Shown here: positions 26,317 through 34,642 of the stretch, one piece after another | How positions within the stretch are numbered: position 1 is the first letter of the stretch | Layout: each line of letters opens with the position of its first letter | Assembly (NCBI GenBank): GCA_016719485.1 | Contig: JADJZB010000022.1 | Location: forward strand, 62,001 to 126,000 | Reading direction: 5' to 3' | Source of the DNA: Holophagales bacterium | Lineage (GTDB): Bacteria; Acidobacteriota; Thermoanaerobaculia; UBA5066 | Length of the DNA: 64,000 bases | Program-made: the position numbers and the translations under genes | The notes under the pieces: generated by a model | Seen by the model: the letters and a program-made list of their open reading frames with translations, nothing else | Database searches by the model: none | Told to the model about the DNA's origin: nothing

Positions 26317-27525
26317 ATGTCGAACGTGCGAACGAAACGCGGGACGATCGCGATCCTCACCGGGGGAGGAGACGTTCCCGGCCTCAACCCCGCCATCCGG
26401 GCCCTCACCGTCCGCGCCCTGCGAGAAGGCTACCGGGTCCTCGGCATCCGCCGCGGCTGGGCGGGGCTCATAGAGCTGCACGGAGACCGGGACCGCCCCG
26501 ACGGCGACTGCGTCGTCGAGCTGTCCGAGGAGATCGTCAACAAGGTGGGACGGACAGGGGGGACCTTCCTCCACACCTCACGGACACGACCTTCCCACGT
26601 CCCGAAGGCGAACGTCCCGGAGCATCTTCGTGACAGGTACACCGAAGACATGAACGACCTGACCCCCGAGGTCCTCGCGAACATCGGCAAGCTCGGGATC
26701 GACGTCCTCGTCCCGATCGGCGGCGACGACACTCTTTCCTACGGCGTTCGCCTCCACAAGGAGGGGGTCAAGGTCATCGCCATTCCGAAGACGATGGACA
26801 ACGACGTCCCCGGGACCGACTACTGCATCGGCTTCTCGACCTGCGTCACCCGGACGATCGAGATGACCCACGCGCTCCGGACCTCGGCCGGGAGCCACGA
26901 GCGATTCCTCGTCATCGAGGTGTTCGGGCGCTACGCCGGTTTCACGGCCCTCCTGCCGACGATGGCGGGGGCCGCGAACCGTTGCGTCATCCCCGAGCAC
27001 GCCTTCGACGTCGACCGGCTCGCCGAGCTTCTCATCGCCGACCGCGACTCGAACCCCAGCCGCTACAGCGTGGTCCTCGTCTCGGAGGGGGCAAAGATCG
27101 CCGGGATGAACGAGATGGTCTTCTCCGACCAGGAAAAGGACGCCTACGGGCACAAGAAGCTCGGCGGCGTCGGCGACCTCGTCGCCGAGAAGCTCAAGCA
27201 GCTCTCGCCCAAGCATGCCGGAGGCCGGCGCATCAACACGATCAGCCAGCGGCTCGGCTACCTCGTCCGCTGCGGCGACCCGGACGCCCTCGACTCGATC
27301 GTCCCGATGGCCTTCGGGAACCTCGCGATGGACCTGATCCTGGAGGGGACGTACGGCCGGCTCGTGAACGTGAGGAACGGCCGGTACGACAACGTCCCGG
27401 TGGACGTCGTCACGAGCCGAAAGAAGACGGTCGACCTCGACAAGCACTACATCGTCGACCGCCTCCGGCCTCGATACGAGAACTTCAACAACAAGCCCGT
27501 ATTCATCATGACGAGCGACTACTGA
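26317..27525 (+). CDS. pfp: 6-phosphofructokinase, pyrophosphate-dependent type
   Basis: This 402-residue cytosolic enzyme phosphorylates fructose-6-phosphate at C1. The N-terminal nucleotide/phosphate loop is LTGGGDVPGLNPAIRAL. The selector residues read IGGDDTLS (about 132-139) and PKTMDND (about 157-163). Asp in GGDD and Lys in PKTxDND are the pair associated with pyrophosphate rather than ATP use; ATP enzymes have Gly at both places. PPi dependence is therefore a residue-level inference. The PPi reaction is reversible and would let the cell move carbon in both directions between glycolysis and the sucrose genes at 8.7-14.2 kb. The ATG is preceded by AAGGAG. Confidence 0.9.
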   Translation: MSNVRTKRGTIAILTGGGDVPGLNPAIRALTVRALREGYRVLGIRRGWAGLIELHGDRDRPDGDCVVELSEEIVNKVGRTGGTFLHTSRTRPSHVPKANVPEHLRDRYTEDMNDLTPEVLANIGKLGIDVLVPIGGDDTLSYGVRLHKEGVKVIAIPKTMDNDVPGTDYCIGFSTCVTRTIEMTHALRTSAGSHERFLVIEVFGRYAGFTALLPTMAGAANRCVIPEHAFDVDRLAELLIADRDSNPSRYSVVLVSEGAKIAGMNEMVFSDQEKDAYGHKKLGGVGDLVAEKLKQLSPKHAGGRRINTISQRLGYLVRCGDPDALDSIVPMAFGNLAMDLILEGTYGRLVNVRNGRYDNVPVDVVTSRKKTVDLDKHYIVDRLRPRYENFNNKPVFIMTSDY

Positions 27526-27574
27526 GACGCCGGCCCGTGACCATCCGCTGGTACCTCGGCCCGGGGGAGGAGAC

Positions 27575-28534
27575 GTGATCCGGCTCTACGGCTTCGTCGA
27601 AGGCGGGCTCCGGGCGCTCCACCTCGGGACGGGGGGAGAGGCCACGGGCCCCGAGTGGGACGCCGTCGGGTGGATCGACCTGCTCGACCCCACTCCCGAG
27701 GAAAAGGCATGGGTCGAGCAGACGTGGGGCATCGAGGTCCCCTCGCGATCCGAGATGCGCGAGCTGGAGGCCAGCTCCCGTTGCTACCAGGAGCAGGAGA
27801 GCCTTCACCTCCTGACGGCGTTCGTCGTGACCGACCCGGGCCCGGCGCGGACGGTGGACGTCTGGTTCAACCTCCACCACGGCCGGCTCTTCACCGTCCG
27901 CCCGGAGAGGCTCTCCCCGTTCCGGCTCTTCCGGCTCCGGGCCCAGAGCCAGCCGGAGGAGGTGCGCGAGCCGATCGACATCCCGCTCGGGGTCATCGAG
28001 GCGGAGATCGACGTCCTCTCCGACGTCCTGGAAGCCGCTTACGCCCGCCTCGAGCGGGTGAGCCGCGCCGTCCTGACGGAAGGGGCCCGCGACCTCGAAG
28101 ACCTCCTCGAGAAGCTCGCCGCCGAGGAGGACCTCCAGGGGAAGACCCGTCTCGTCCTCCTCGACCTGCGCCGGAGCCTCACGTTCCTCATGCGCTACGT
28201 CGTCGGCACGACGCCCCGCGCCAACGTCATCAAGGGGGCGCTGCGCGACATCGAGTCGCTCACGAGCCACTCGGGGTTCGTCTTCGAGAAGGTCAAGTTC
28301 CTGATGGACGCGACGATGGGGTTCATCAACCTCGAGCAGAACAAGATCATCAAGATCTTCTCCATCGCCGCCGTCGTCTTCCTCCCGCCGACGCTCGTGG
28401 CGAGCATCTACGGGATGAACTTCCGCGTCCTGCCGGAGCTTGCGTGGCCGCTGGGCTACCCCTTCGCCCTCGTCCTGATGGTCCTGTCCGGGATCGCCCC
28501 CTACTGGATCTTCAAGCGGAAGGGGTGGCTGTAG
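27575..28534 (+). CDS. corA: CorA-family magnesium/divalent cation transporter
   Basis: This 319-residue pentameric inner-membrane channel has a large N-terminal cytosolic alpha/beta domain and a long helix (residues about 150-270), followed by two membrane helices. The signature YGMNF lies at about 281-285 between TM1 (IFSIAAVVFLPPTLVASI) and TM2 (GYPFALVLMVLSGIAPYWIFK), and the C-terminus is basic (KRKGWL). GTG 27575 was chosen because GGGGGAGG precedes it. It lies 49 bases after the phosphofructokinase and may share its transcript. Its stop is 4 bases from the convergent DHH gene. Confidence 0.93.
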   Translation: MIRLYGFVEGGLRALHLGTGGEATGPEWDAVGWIDLLDPTPEEKAWVEQTWGIEVPSRSEMRELEASSRCYQEQESLHLLTAFVVTDPGPARTVDVWFNLHHGRLFTVRPERLSPFRLFRLRAQSQPEEVREPIDIPLGVIEAEIDVLSDVLEAAYARLERVSRAVLTEGARDLEDLLEKLAAEEDLQGKTRLVLLDLRRSLTFLMRYVVGTTPRANVIKGALRDIESLTSHSGFVFEKVKFLMDATMGFINLEQNKIIKIFSIAAVVFLPPTLVASIYGMNFRVLPELAWPLGYPFALVLMVLSGIAPYWIFKRKGWL

Positions 28535-28538
28535 GCCC

Positions 28539-29441
28539 TCAACCCTGGCGCTTCAGCTCGGCGAGGAGCCTCCGCAGCGTCGCGTCGCCGTCGTCGGGCG
28601 GAAGGGGGCAGGAGCCCGCCCCGCGGTGCCCGCCGCCGCCGAAGAGCGACATCGTGTGCCCGATGTCGCTCCAGCTCGACCGCTCGAAGATGTTGTGCCC
28701 CACCGTCGCCATGACCGCTTCGCGCCGCGGCCCCCACTGCAGCCGAACCGAGATGGTCGCCTCGGGGAAGAGCGTGTAGACGAGGAAGCGGTTCCCGATG
28801 GGAATCTCGGACAGCCCCCGGAAGTCGGTGACGACGACGTTCGCCTCGACACGGGAGCAGGCCAGGAGCGCCGCCCGGAACTTCTCGTCCTCGGCCCGCA
28901 TCCGCTCCACGCGCTCGACGACCTGCGGCGTCTTCAGGACGGCGTCGAACGGCATCGACCGCAAGGCCATCCCGAGGAACAGGAAATAGTCGCGGAAGGT
29001 TCCGAGCCCGGTTCGGGAGTCGATCGTGAAGCCGAGGAGGAGGACCCGCTGCGGGCTCAGGACGTCCTGGCGGGTCAGGTTCGCCGAGTCGAGCCGGTCG
29101 GTCCCCTCCAGGAGCTCGCCATACCGCTCGAAGATCCTCGGGCCCCGTTTCTCGACGTAGTAGTCGTGGACGAGCCGGGCGGTGGACGGTGCGATCCCGT
29201 GCCGCCCCTGGAACCCCTCGGCGGGCCTGAGGTTGGCGTCGACGAGCTCGTGGTGGTCGAACCAGAGCGCGCAGCGCGGATGGTACGGGAGGTTCGCGAG
29301 GACGTCCGCCTCGTGGACCTCGAACTGACCGTCGGTCAGGGCCTGCGGGTGGACGAGCTCGATCGACTCGATCTTCTCGACCGAGGTGATGAGCACCGAG
29401 CAGGTGAGGCCGTCGAGGTCTCCGCGGGTGACGAGGCGCAT
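28539..29441 (-). CDS. DHH/DHHA1-family phosphoesterase
   Basis: This 300-residue metal-dependent phosphoesterase has the motifs in order: VTRGDLDGLTCSVLI (motif I Asp pair), FDHHEL (the DHH triad), a helical linker, and the C-terminal DHHA1 substrate motif GGGGHRGAGSC. Members cleave short oligonucleotides, cyclic dinucleotides or polyphosphate; the exact substrate cannot be named from sequence. ATG 29441 was chosen because the protein then begins MRLVTRGDLDG as in related proteins. The longer in-frame start at 29552 would lie inside the divergent promoter of the subtilase-like gene. It is a single gene. Confidence 0.82.
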   Translation of the reverse strand: MRLVTRGDLDGLTCSVLITSVEKIESIELVHPQALTDGQFEVHEADVLANLPYHPRCALWFDHHELVDANLRPAEGFQGRHGIAPSTARLVHDYYVEKRGPRIFERYGELLEGTDRLDSANLTRQDVLSPQRVLLLGFTIDSRTGLGTFRDYFLFLGMALRSMPFDAVLKTPQVVERVERMRAEDEKFRAALLACSRVEANVVVTDFRGLSEIPIGNRFLVYTLFPEATISVRLQWGPRREAVMATVGHNIFERSSWSDIGHTMSLFGGGGHRGAGSCPLPPDDGDATLRRLLAELKRQG

Positions 29442-29518
29442 GTCGGGCCCGTGATTCTCTCCCCATTCGCGAAACCGGACCAGTCGGGACCGGAAGATCG
29501 TGCGGGCGGGAATTAGAG

Positions 29519-29548
29519 TTGACGCCCCTTCCCGGGTCGAAATAGTGT
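29519..29548 (+). promoter_or_regulatory. Sigma-70 promoter of the subtilase-like surface protein
   Basis: TTGACG (29519-29524), an 18-base spacer and TAGTGT (29543-29548) predict a leader of about 74 bases. The start ATG at 29629 has its own ribosome-binding site, CGGAGGAGAA. Confidence 0.55.
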
Positions 29549-29628
29549 CCAACCTTCCATACGATTTCTTTTCACCCCGTCCCGTGCGCCCCCCTCACCG
29601 GGACCCATCCGAGCGGAGGAGAATCCAG

Positions 29629-32600
29629 ATGAAGCCAGGTCGTTCGCTAGCCGCGATGGCGGTGCTCGCCGTCGCCATGATCCTGGGCCCATCGGCCAAC
29701 GCGCTGGCCCAGGCCCCACGCATGGCCGAGTCGGCGGCCAAGCAGGTCGCGGCCCTGCGCGGCATCAAGGAGTCCCGCTCCGCCAGCGACAGGAAGGTTT
29801 CCTCGCGGCTCTACAACGCGGTCCTCTTCCAGCGTGCCGATCCCCGGCTCGCGGCCCTGCCCACCTTCCGGTTCGTCAAGCCGAACGCGGACGGGACGAT
29901 CCTCGTCGACATCGATACGACGATCGGCGCGGCCATGAAGCCGATCATGTCGGCGATCGACGCTCTCGGAGGCTCCACCACGAGCGCGAGCGCGCGGTAT
30001 CGCGCCATCCGCGCCAGGGTCCCGCTCGACAAGATCACGACCCTCGCCACCCGGACCGACGTCCTGAAGATCCAGCTCGCGCAGCCGATGCTCACGAACA
30101 AGATCAACACCTCGGAGGGCGACGTCACCCACCGGGCCGCGGCGGCCCGGAACTTCTTCGGGGTCGACGGGACCGGGATGAAGGTCTGCGTCCTCTCCGA
30201 CGGCGTCGACTCGCTCGCGGCGCTCCAGGCGAGCGGCGACCTTCCCGCCGTCGACGTCCTTCCCGGGCAGGCCGGGACCGGCGACGAGGGGTCGGCGATG
30301 CTCGAGATCATCCACGACCTCGCGCCCGGAGCCACGCTCGGCTTCGCCACGGCCTTCAGCACTCCCGCGGACTTCGCGCAGAACATCCAGGACCTGCGAT
30401 TCGTCGCTGGCTGCGACGTCATCGTCGACGACATCATCTATCTCTACGAGTCCCCCTTCCAGGACCTGGAGATCGCCGAGGCCGTCAATACCGTCACGGC
30501 GGACGGCGCCCTCTACTTCTCTTCCGCAGGGAACGAGGGAAACAAGAACGACGGGACGTCGGGCACGTGGGAAGGCGACTTCGCAGCGAGCGCTCTGGCG
30601 CTCCCCGCGCCTCTCGCCGGAACGGGTGCGGCCCACGATTTCGGCGACGGCGGGCAGTCGATCACCGTCACCGGCGGATCGAACTACCTCATCCTGCACT
30701 GGGCCGACCCGTTCGGGACGGCGGCGAACGACTACGACGTCTACGTCATGGACCCCGGTCTCACCACGATCTACGACGCCTCGCTCGATGTCCAGGACGG
30801 AGCCGGGGGAGACGACGACCCGATCGAGTTCGTCAGCCCCATCTACCTTGACGATCGCGTCGTCATCATCCAGTCCCCGGGCGCCGCCGACCGGATGTTC
30901 AACCTCATCGCCTTCCGGGGCGAGCTCGACCCGGCTCTGTCGACCTCCGGCACGACACGCGGCCACAGCGCCGCGGCGGCCGCGTTCAGCGTCGCCGCCG
31001 TCGACGTCGCGACCGCCGGTGTCGGCCCCTTCGTCGGGGGCGTGACGAACCCCGTCGAGACGTTCAGCGCCGACGGCCCCCGCCGGATCTTCTTCGACGT
31101 GAACGGCAACCTCCTCCCCGGCGCCCCCGCCGCCAACTTCTCCACAACCGGCGGCGTCGTCCGCCAGAAGCCCGACATCGCCGCCGCCGACGGCGTCGCC
31201 TGCGCGGCCCCCGGCTTCAACCCGTTCTTCGGCACGTCGGCCGCGGCCCCGCACGCCGGCGCGATCGCGGCTCTCATCTGGCAGGCATTCCCGGCCTACA
31301 CGCCGGCCCAGATGCGCACGGCCCTCGTGAACAACGCCCTCGACATCGAGGCTGCCGGCGTCGATCGCGACTCGGGCGCCGGCATCGTCATGGCGTACGA
31401 GACGCTCCTGGCGCTCGGCGCGCCGCCCGCGGCCAACCTGACGGCCGGGGCCGCGGTCCGGGCACAGGTCGCCGGCGACGGCGACGCCTACATCGAGAAC
31501 GGCGAGGACTGGAGCCTCACGATCCCGCTGACGAACGCCGGTGGCGCCAGCGCCACCGCGATCTCCGCGGTCCTGACGTCGTCGACGCCCGGGGTCTTCA
31601 TCCTCTCCGGAGCTTCCTCCTACGCCGACCTCGCGGCGACAGTCTCCGGGAACAACACGACGCCGTTCGTCTTCGGCGTCGGCTCGACGGTCCCCTGCGG
31701 CGCGACGCTCCAGTTCACTCTCACGGTCACGTACACCGGCGGCCCGAGCCCGAAGGTGCTCGCCTTCACGCTCCTGAACGGGTCGCCCGGAACCCCGGTC
31801 ACGTTCACTTACGCCGGTGCCGCCGTGCCGATTCCCGACGGGATCGGGGCACTCCCCGGCGCCGTGGTTTCGGTGCCACTCGCCGTGGCCGCCATTCCAG
31901 GCAACGTCTTCGACGTCGACCTCCGGATCGACGGGGCCACGTGCGACACGACGACCGGGTCCACGACCGTCGGCATCGATCACAGCTGGGTCAACGATCT
32001 GCAGATCTCCCTCGAGTCACCGACGGGCACGATCGTCATGGCCATCAGCAATACCGACGGAAGCGGGAACAACTTCTGCCAGACGGTCCTCGACGACGAA
32101 AGTGCCGGCGCGAGCATCCAGTCCGTCGTCACGGCAAACGCCCCCTTCACCGGGACCTTCACGCCCAACGCGGCCCTCTCCGCCTTCGACGGAGAGACGG
32201 CCAACGGTACCTGGAACCTCAGGGCCCAGGACTTCTTCCAGTTCGATACCGGCAGCATCCGCGCCTTCTCTCTGACCATCACCCCCGCGATCTGCGACGC
32301 GCCGATCGCCGCGCCCGTCATCACGGCGACGAAGGCCATCACCGGAGGCAACCAGGCGGACGGCGGCGACGTCGTCTACACGATCACCCTGACGAACACC
32401 GGCACCGGCGGCCAGCCCGACAACGCCGGGAACGAGTTCACCGACCTCCTCCCCGCCGGCCTCGTCGTCGGCACCCCCACTGCGAGCACCGGCACCGTGT
32501 CCGGCGTGGGCGTCAACCCTGTGATCTGGAATGGCGCCATTCCGGCCGGCCAGTCGGTGACGATCACGATCCCGTGTGACATCGACCCCGGCACGACGGG

Positions 32601-33258
32601 GCAGACGATCTCCGCGCAGGGGACGGCCCTCGTCGATGCGAACCGCGACGGCACGAACGAGCTCTTCGTTTCCACCGACGCCCCCGGCGGCGGCCCGAGC
32701 GAACCGACCGTCTTCATCGTCCTCGCCCCGCCCGCGCCCATCGTGACCGCCACGAAGTCCGTCGCGGGAATGCAGCTCATCGGTACGACCGTCGTCTACA
32801 CGGTGACGCTGACGAACTCCGGCACCGCCGACCAGCTCGACAACCCGGGCGACGAGTTCACCGACACGCTCCCGGCACTCCTGACGGTCGGAACCCCCAC
32901 GGCGAGCTCCGGAATCGTCTCGGCGGCCGGCGCGAACCCGGTGACCTGGAACGGGACGATCCCGGCCGGTGGCTCGGTCGTCATCACGATCCCGGCGACG
33001 ATCTCCATGACCGCGGCCGGGCAGATCATCAGCAACCAGGGTTCGGCGAGCTTCGACGCCAACAACGACGGCACCAACGAAACGACCGTCCTCACCGACG
33101 CGCCGGGCGGCGCGGCGGGTGACGCGACGAGCTTCAGGGCGCTGGCCGAAATTGCGGTCCCGACCCTCTCCGGAGCCGGCCTCGGTATCGCCGGACTCCT
33201 GATGGCCTGGGCCGCGATCTGGAGCCTGCGGCGCATCTTCCCGGCGAGCCAGGGGTAG
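29629..33258 (+). CDS. Subtilase-like (S8) secreted protein with P-domain, DUF11-type repeats and IPTL-CTERM-like anchor
   Basis: This is a 1209-residue surface protein. The signal peptide ends near residue 27 (ALA-QA). The protease-like domain holds VCVLSDGVDS (Asp191), GDEGSAMLEIIHDLAP, the oxyanion SSAGNEG (Asn302) and GTSAAAPHAG (Ser537). The position normally taken by His in HGTxVA appears to be Glu220. Residues about 735-885 resemble the proprotein-convertase P-domain (GIDHSWVNDLQISLESPTGT). Two repeats of the DUF11 kind lie at about 897-1010 and 1036-1150 (LTNSGTADQLDNPGDEFTD). The C-terminus, VPTLSGAGLGIAGLLMAW and then LRR, matches the IPTL-CTERM sorting pattern, so it is probably processed by an exosortase-type enzyme not in this window. 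Confidence 0.85.
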   Translation: MKPGRSLAAMAVLAVAMILGPSANALAQAPRMAESAAKQVAALRGIKESRSASDRKVSSRLYNAVLFQRADPRLAALPTFRFVKPNADGTILVDIDTTIGAAMKPIMSAIDALGGSTTSASARYRAIRARVPLDKITTLATRTDVLKIQLAQPMLTNKINTSEGDVTHRAAAARNFFGVDGTGMKVCVLSDGVDSLAALQASGDLPAVDVLPGQAGTGDEGSAMLEIIHDLAPGATLGFATAFSTPADFAQNIQDLRFVAGCDVIVDDIIYLYESPFQDLEIAEAVNTVTADGALYFSSAGNEGNKNDGTSGTWEGDFAASALALPAPLAGTGAAHDFGDGGQSITVTGGSNYLILHWADPFGTAANDYDVYVMDPGLTTIYDASLDVQDGAGGDDDPIEFVSPIYLDDRVVIIQSPGAADRMFNLIAFRGELDPALSTSGTTRGHSAAAAAFSVAAVDVATAGVGPFVGGVTNPVETFSADGPRRIFFDVNGNLLPGAPAANFSTTGGVVRQKPDIAAADGVACAAPGFNPFFGTSAAAPHAGAIAALIWQAFPAYTPAQMRTALVNNALDIEAAGVDRDSGAGIVMAYETLLALGAPPAANLTAGAAVRAQVAGDGDAYIENGEDWSLTIPLTNAGGASATAISAVLTSSTPGVFILSGASSYADLAATVSGNNTTPFVFGVGSTVPCGATLQFTLTVTYTGGPSPKVLAFTLLNGSPGTPVTFTYAGAAVPIPDGIGALPGAVVSVPLAVAAIPGNVFDVDLRIDGATCDTTTGSTTVGIDHSWVNDLQISLESPTGTIVMAISNTDGSGNNFCQTVLDDESAGASIQSVVTANAPFTGTFTPNAALSAFDGETANGTWNLRAQDFFQFDTGSIRAFSLTITPAICDAPIAAPVITATKAITGGNQADGGDVVYTITLTNTGTGGQPDNAGNEFTDLLPAGLVVGTPTASTGTVSGVGVNPVIWNGAIPAGQSVTITIPCDIDPGTTGQTISAQGTALVDANRDGTNELFVSTDAPGGGPSEPTVFIVLAPPAPIVTATKSVAGMQLIGTTVVYTVTLTNSGTADQLDNPGDEFTDTLPALLTVGTPTASSGIVSAAGANPVTWNGTIPAGGSVVITIPATISMTAAGQIISNQGSASFDANNDGTNETTVLTDAPGGAAGDATSFRALAEIAVPTLSGAGLGIAGLLMAWAAIWSLRRIFPASQG

Positions 33259-33296
33259 GCCGCACGCCGTAGAAATTTCCTCTCCGTTCTTCACGG

Positions 33297-33318
33297 CGCC
33301 CCGCCACCCGGCGGGGCG
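33297..33318. terminator. Hairpin between convergent genes
   Basis: A 9-bp perfect stem (CGCCCCGCC with GGCGGGGCG) around the loop ACCC lies between the surface-protein gene and the convergent outer-membrane protein gene. No U tract is present. Confidence 0.55.
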
Positions 33319-33379
33319 TCGTCGTCTCCGGGCCGTCGCTGCGCGCGGGCAGGAGACCCGGCCGGTGAGGCCCGGTCGG

Positions 33380-34627
33380 CTAGAACCGCCCGCGCACGCC
33401 GACCTGCACGAGCGTCTCGCGGGCTCTCTCGGAAGAGCCGACGAGCGCGCGGGCCGGGCGGGCCGAATCGACCGAGAGGAGCTCGAGGAGTACGGACGTC
33501 CGCCGGTCGAGCTCGAAGGACCAGGCCGCGGTCCAGGCATCGCCCTCCTCGTCGTTCGGGTCGGCCGCAACGTACCGGTCCTCGTCCCGCACCCGGAACT
33601 CGTCGTAACGGACCGAGAGGCGGTGGGGCCCGCGGGTCGCGCTCACGAGGAGGTACCAGGTCCTGTAGTAGGCGTCGACGGCCTCCTCCGGTCCCATGAC
33701 GCTCCACCCGTCCACGAACTGCCCGAGGACTTCGACGCCTCGCGACAGGCGCAGCTTCGCGCCCACCCCCGAAAAGCGGGTCTTCCACGCGTACTGCCCG
33801 TCCTCGATCGCCAGCGGGTCGCCCCGGTTGTCGTAGAGGAGCGCCCGCAGCTCGAGGCGCTCGGGCAGGACGTACGACGCCGCGGCGTACCAGCCGGCCC
33901 GCCCGTCCACCTCCCGGAACGGCGCGACCCAGGGGTCCTGCGCCGGGAAGATCCCGTCCTGCTCGAAGGTGGGGAGGGCCGCGAGCGGGAGCCTGTCGGA
34001 AAACCCGGACTGCCGGTCGCCCATCGCCCAGCCCCGCCACGCGAGAAGGCTCCCGCACGGGTCGTTGCCGCCGAAGACGGCTCCCGTGAACGTGAGATCC
34101 GAAGTCGGGAGGAACACCTCGAGCGAGGCCTCCAGGCCCGTCACGCGGACTTCCTCGCCGATCCACGCGTTCAACGCCGAGGGCGTCAGCGTCCTCGTCG
34201 GGCTCCAGGCAACCCCGTCGTTCTCGAGCGAGAGCGGCGGGAAGAAGTGGCCGCCCTTGAGGCGCACACCGAGCGCGTTCGAGAGCCGCGGGCGCCAGGA
34301 GACCCAGCCCTCGACGAGGTCCAGGCCGGCCAGGCCCGACACGGGGTAGGAACCGGTATCCGCGCTGACGTGGGCGTACGCCCGCAGCTCCTCGCCGAGG
34401 CTCGCGCGGAAGACCGCCGCCGACTGTGCCAGGGCGAGCACCGTCCTCGGCTCACCGTCCTCCCCACCCCAGCGGAGCTTGCCGAGCCCCCCGTCGAGCC
34501 ACCCGGTCGTCTGGTCCGTGCGGGCGGCCCGGAGGTCGACGAGGCCGCCGACGCGGAGGCGGAATCCCTCCGCCTCCGCGACCCCTGCCACGAGGAGGCA
34601 AGCTGCAAGAAGGCGCCGCCCGCGCAT
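33380..34627 (-). CDS. Predicted outer-membrane beta-barrel protein
   Basis: This is a 415-residue protein. The signal peptide is MRGRRLLAACLLVAGVAEAEG. The rest alternates short amphipathic strands and turns (FRLRVGGLVDLRAARTD; GWYAAASYVLPERLELRALLYDNRG; HRLSVRYDEFRVRDEDRY) and ends with Phe in VQVGVRGRF, the C-terminal signature recognised by the barrel assembly machinery. No defined porin family is recognised. It starts 15 bases after the thiolase stop on the same strand, so it is probably the third gene of the fadBA unit. Uptake of long-chain fatty acids or another hydrophobic substrate is possible but is inferred from that position alone. Confidence 0.78.
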   Translation of the reverse strand: MRGRRLLAACLLVAGVAEAEGFRLRVGGLVDLRAARTDQTTGWLDGGLGKLRWGGEDGEPRTVLALAQSAAVFRASLGEELRAYAHVSADTGSYPVSGLAGLDLVEGWVSWRPRLSNALGVRLKGGHFFPPLSLENDGVAWSPTRTLTPSALNAWIGEEVRVTGLEASLEVFLPTSDLTFTGAVFGGNDPCGSLLAWRGWAMGDRQSGFSDRLPLAALPTFEQDGIFPAQDPWVAPFREVDGRAGWYAAASYVLPERLELRALLYDNRGDPLAIEDGQYAWKTRFSGVGAKLRLSRGVEVLGQFVDGWSVMGPEEAVDAYYRTWYLLVSATRGPHRLSVRYDEFRVRDEDRYVAADPNDEEGDAWTAAWSFELDRRTSVLLELLSVDSARPARALVGSSERARETLVQVGVRGRF

Positions 34628-34642
34628 CCCGCTTTTCCGGGC

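Noticed and set aside
29647..31983. 778-codon minus-strand ORF opposite the subtilase-like gene
   Set aside because: It is a shadow of a gene with signal peptide, catalytic motifs and sorting tail on the plus strand.
33160..33258. C-terminal helix of the subtilase-like protein as an LPXTG anchor
   Set aside because: There is no LPxTG, and the cell is a diderm; the IPTL-CTERM pattern fits better.
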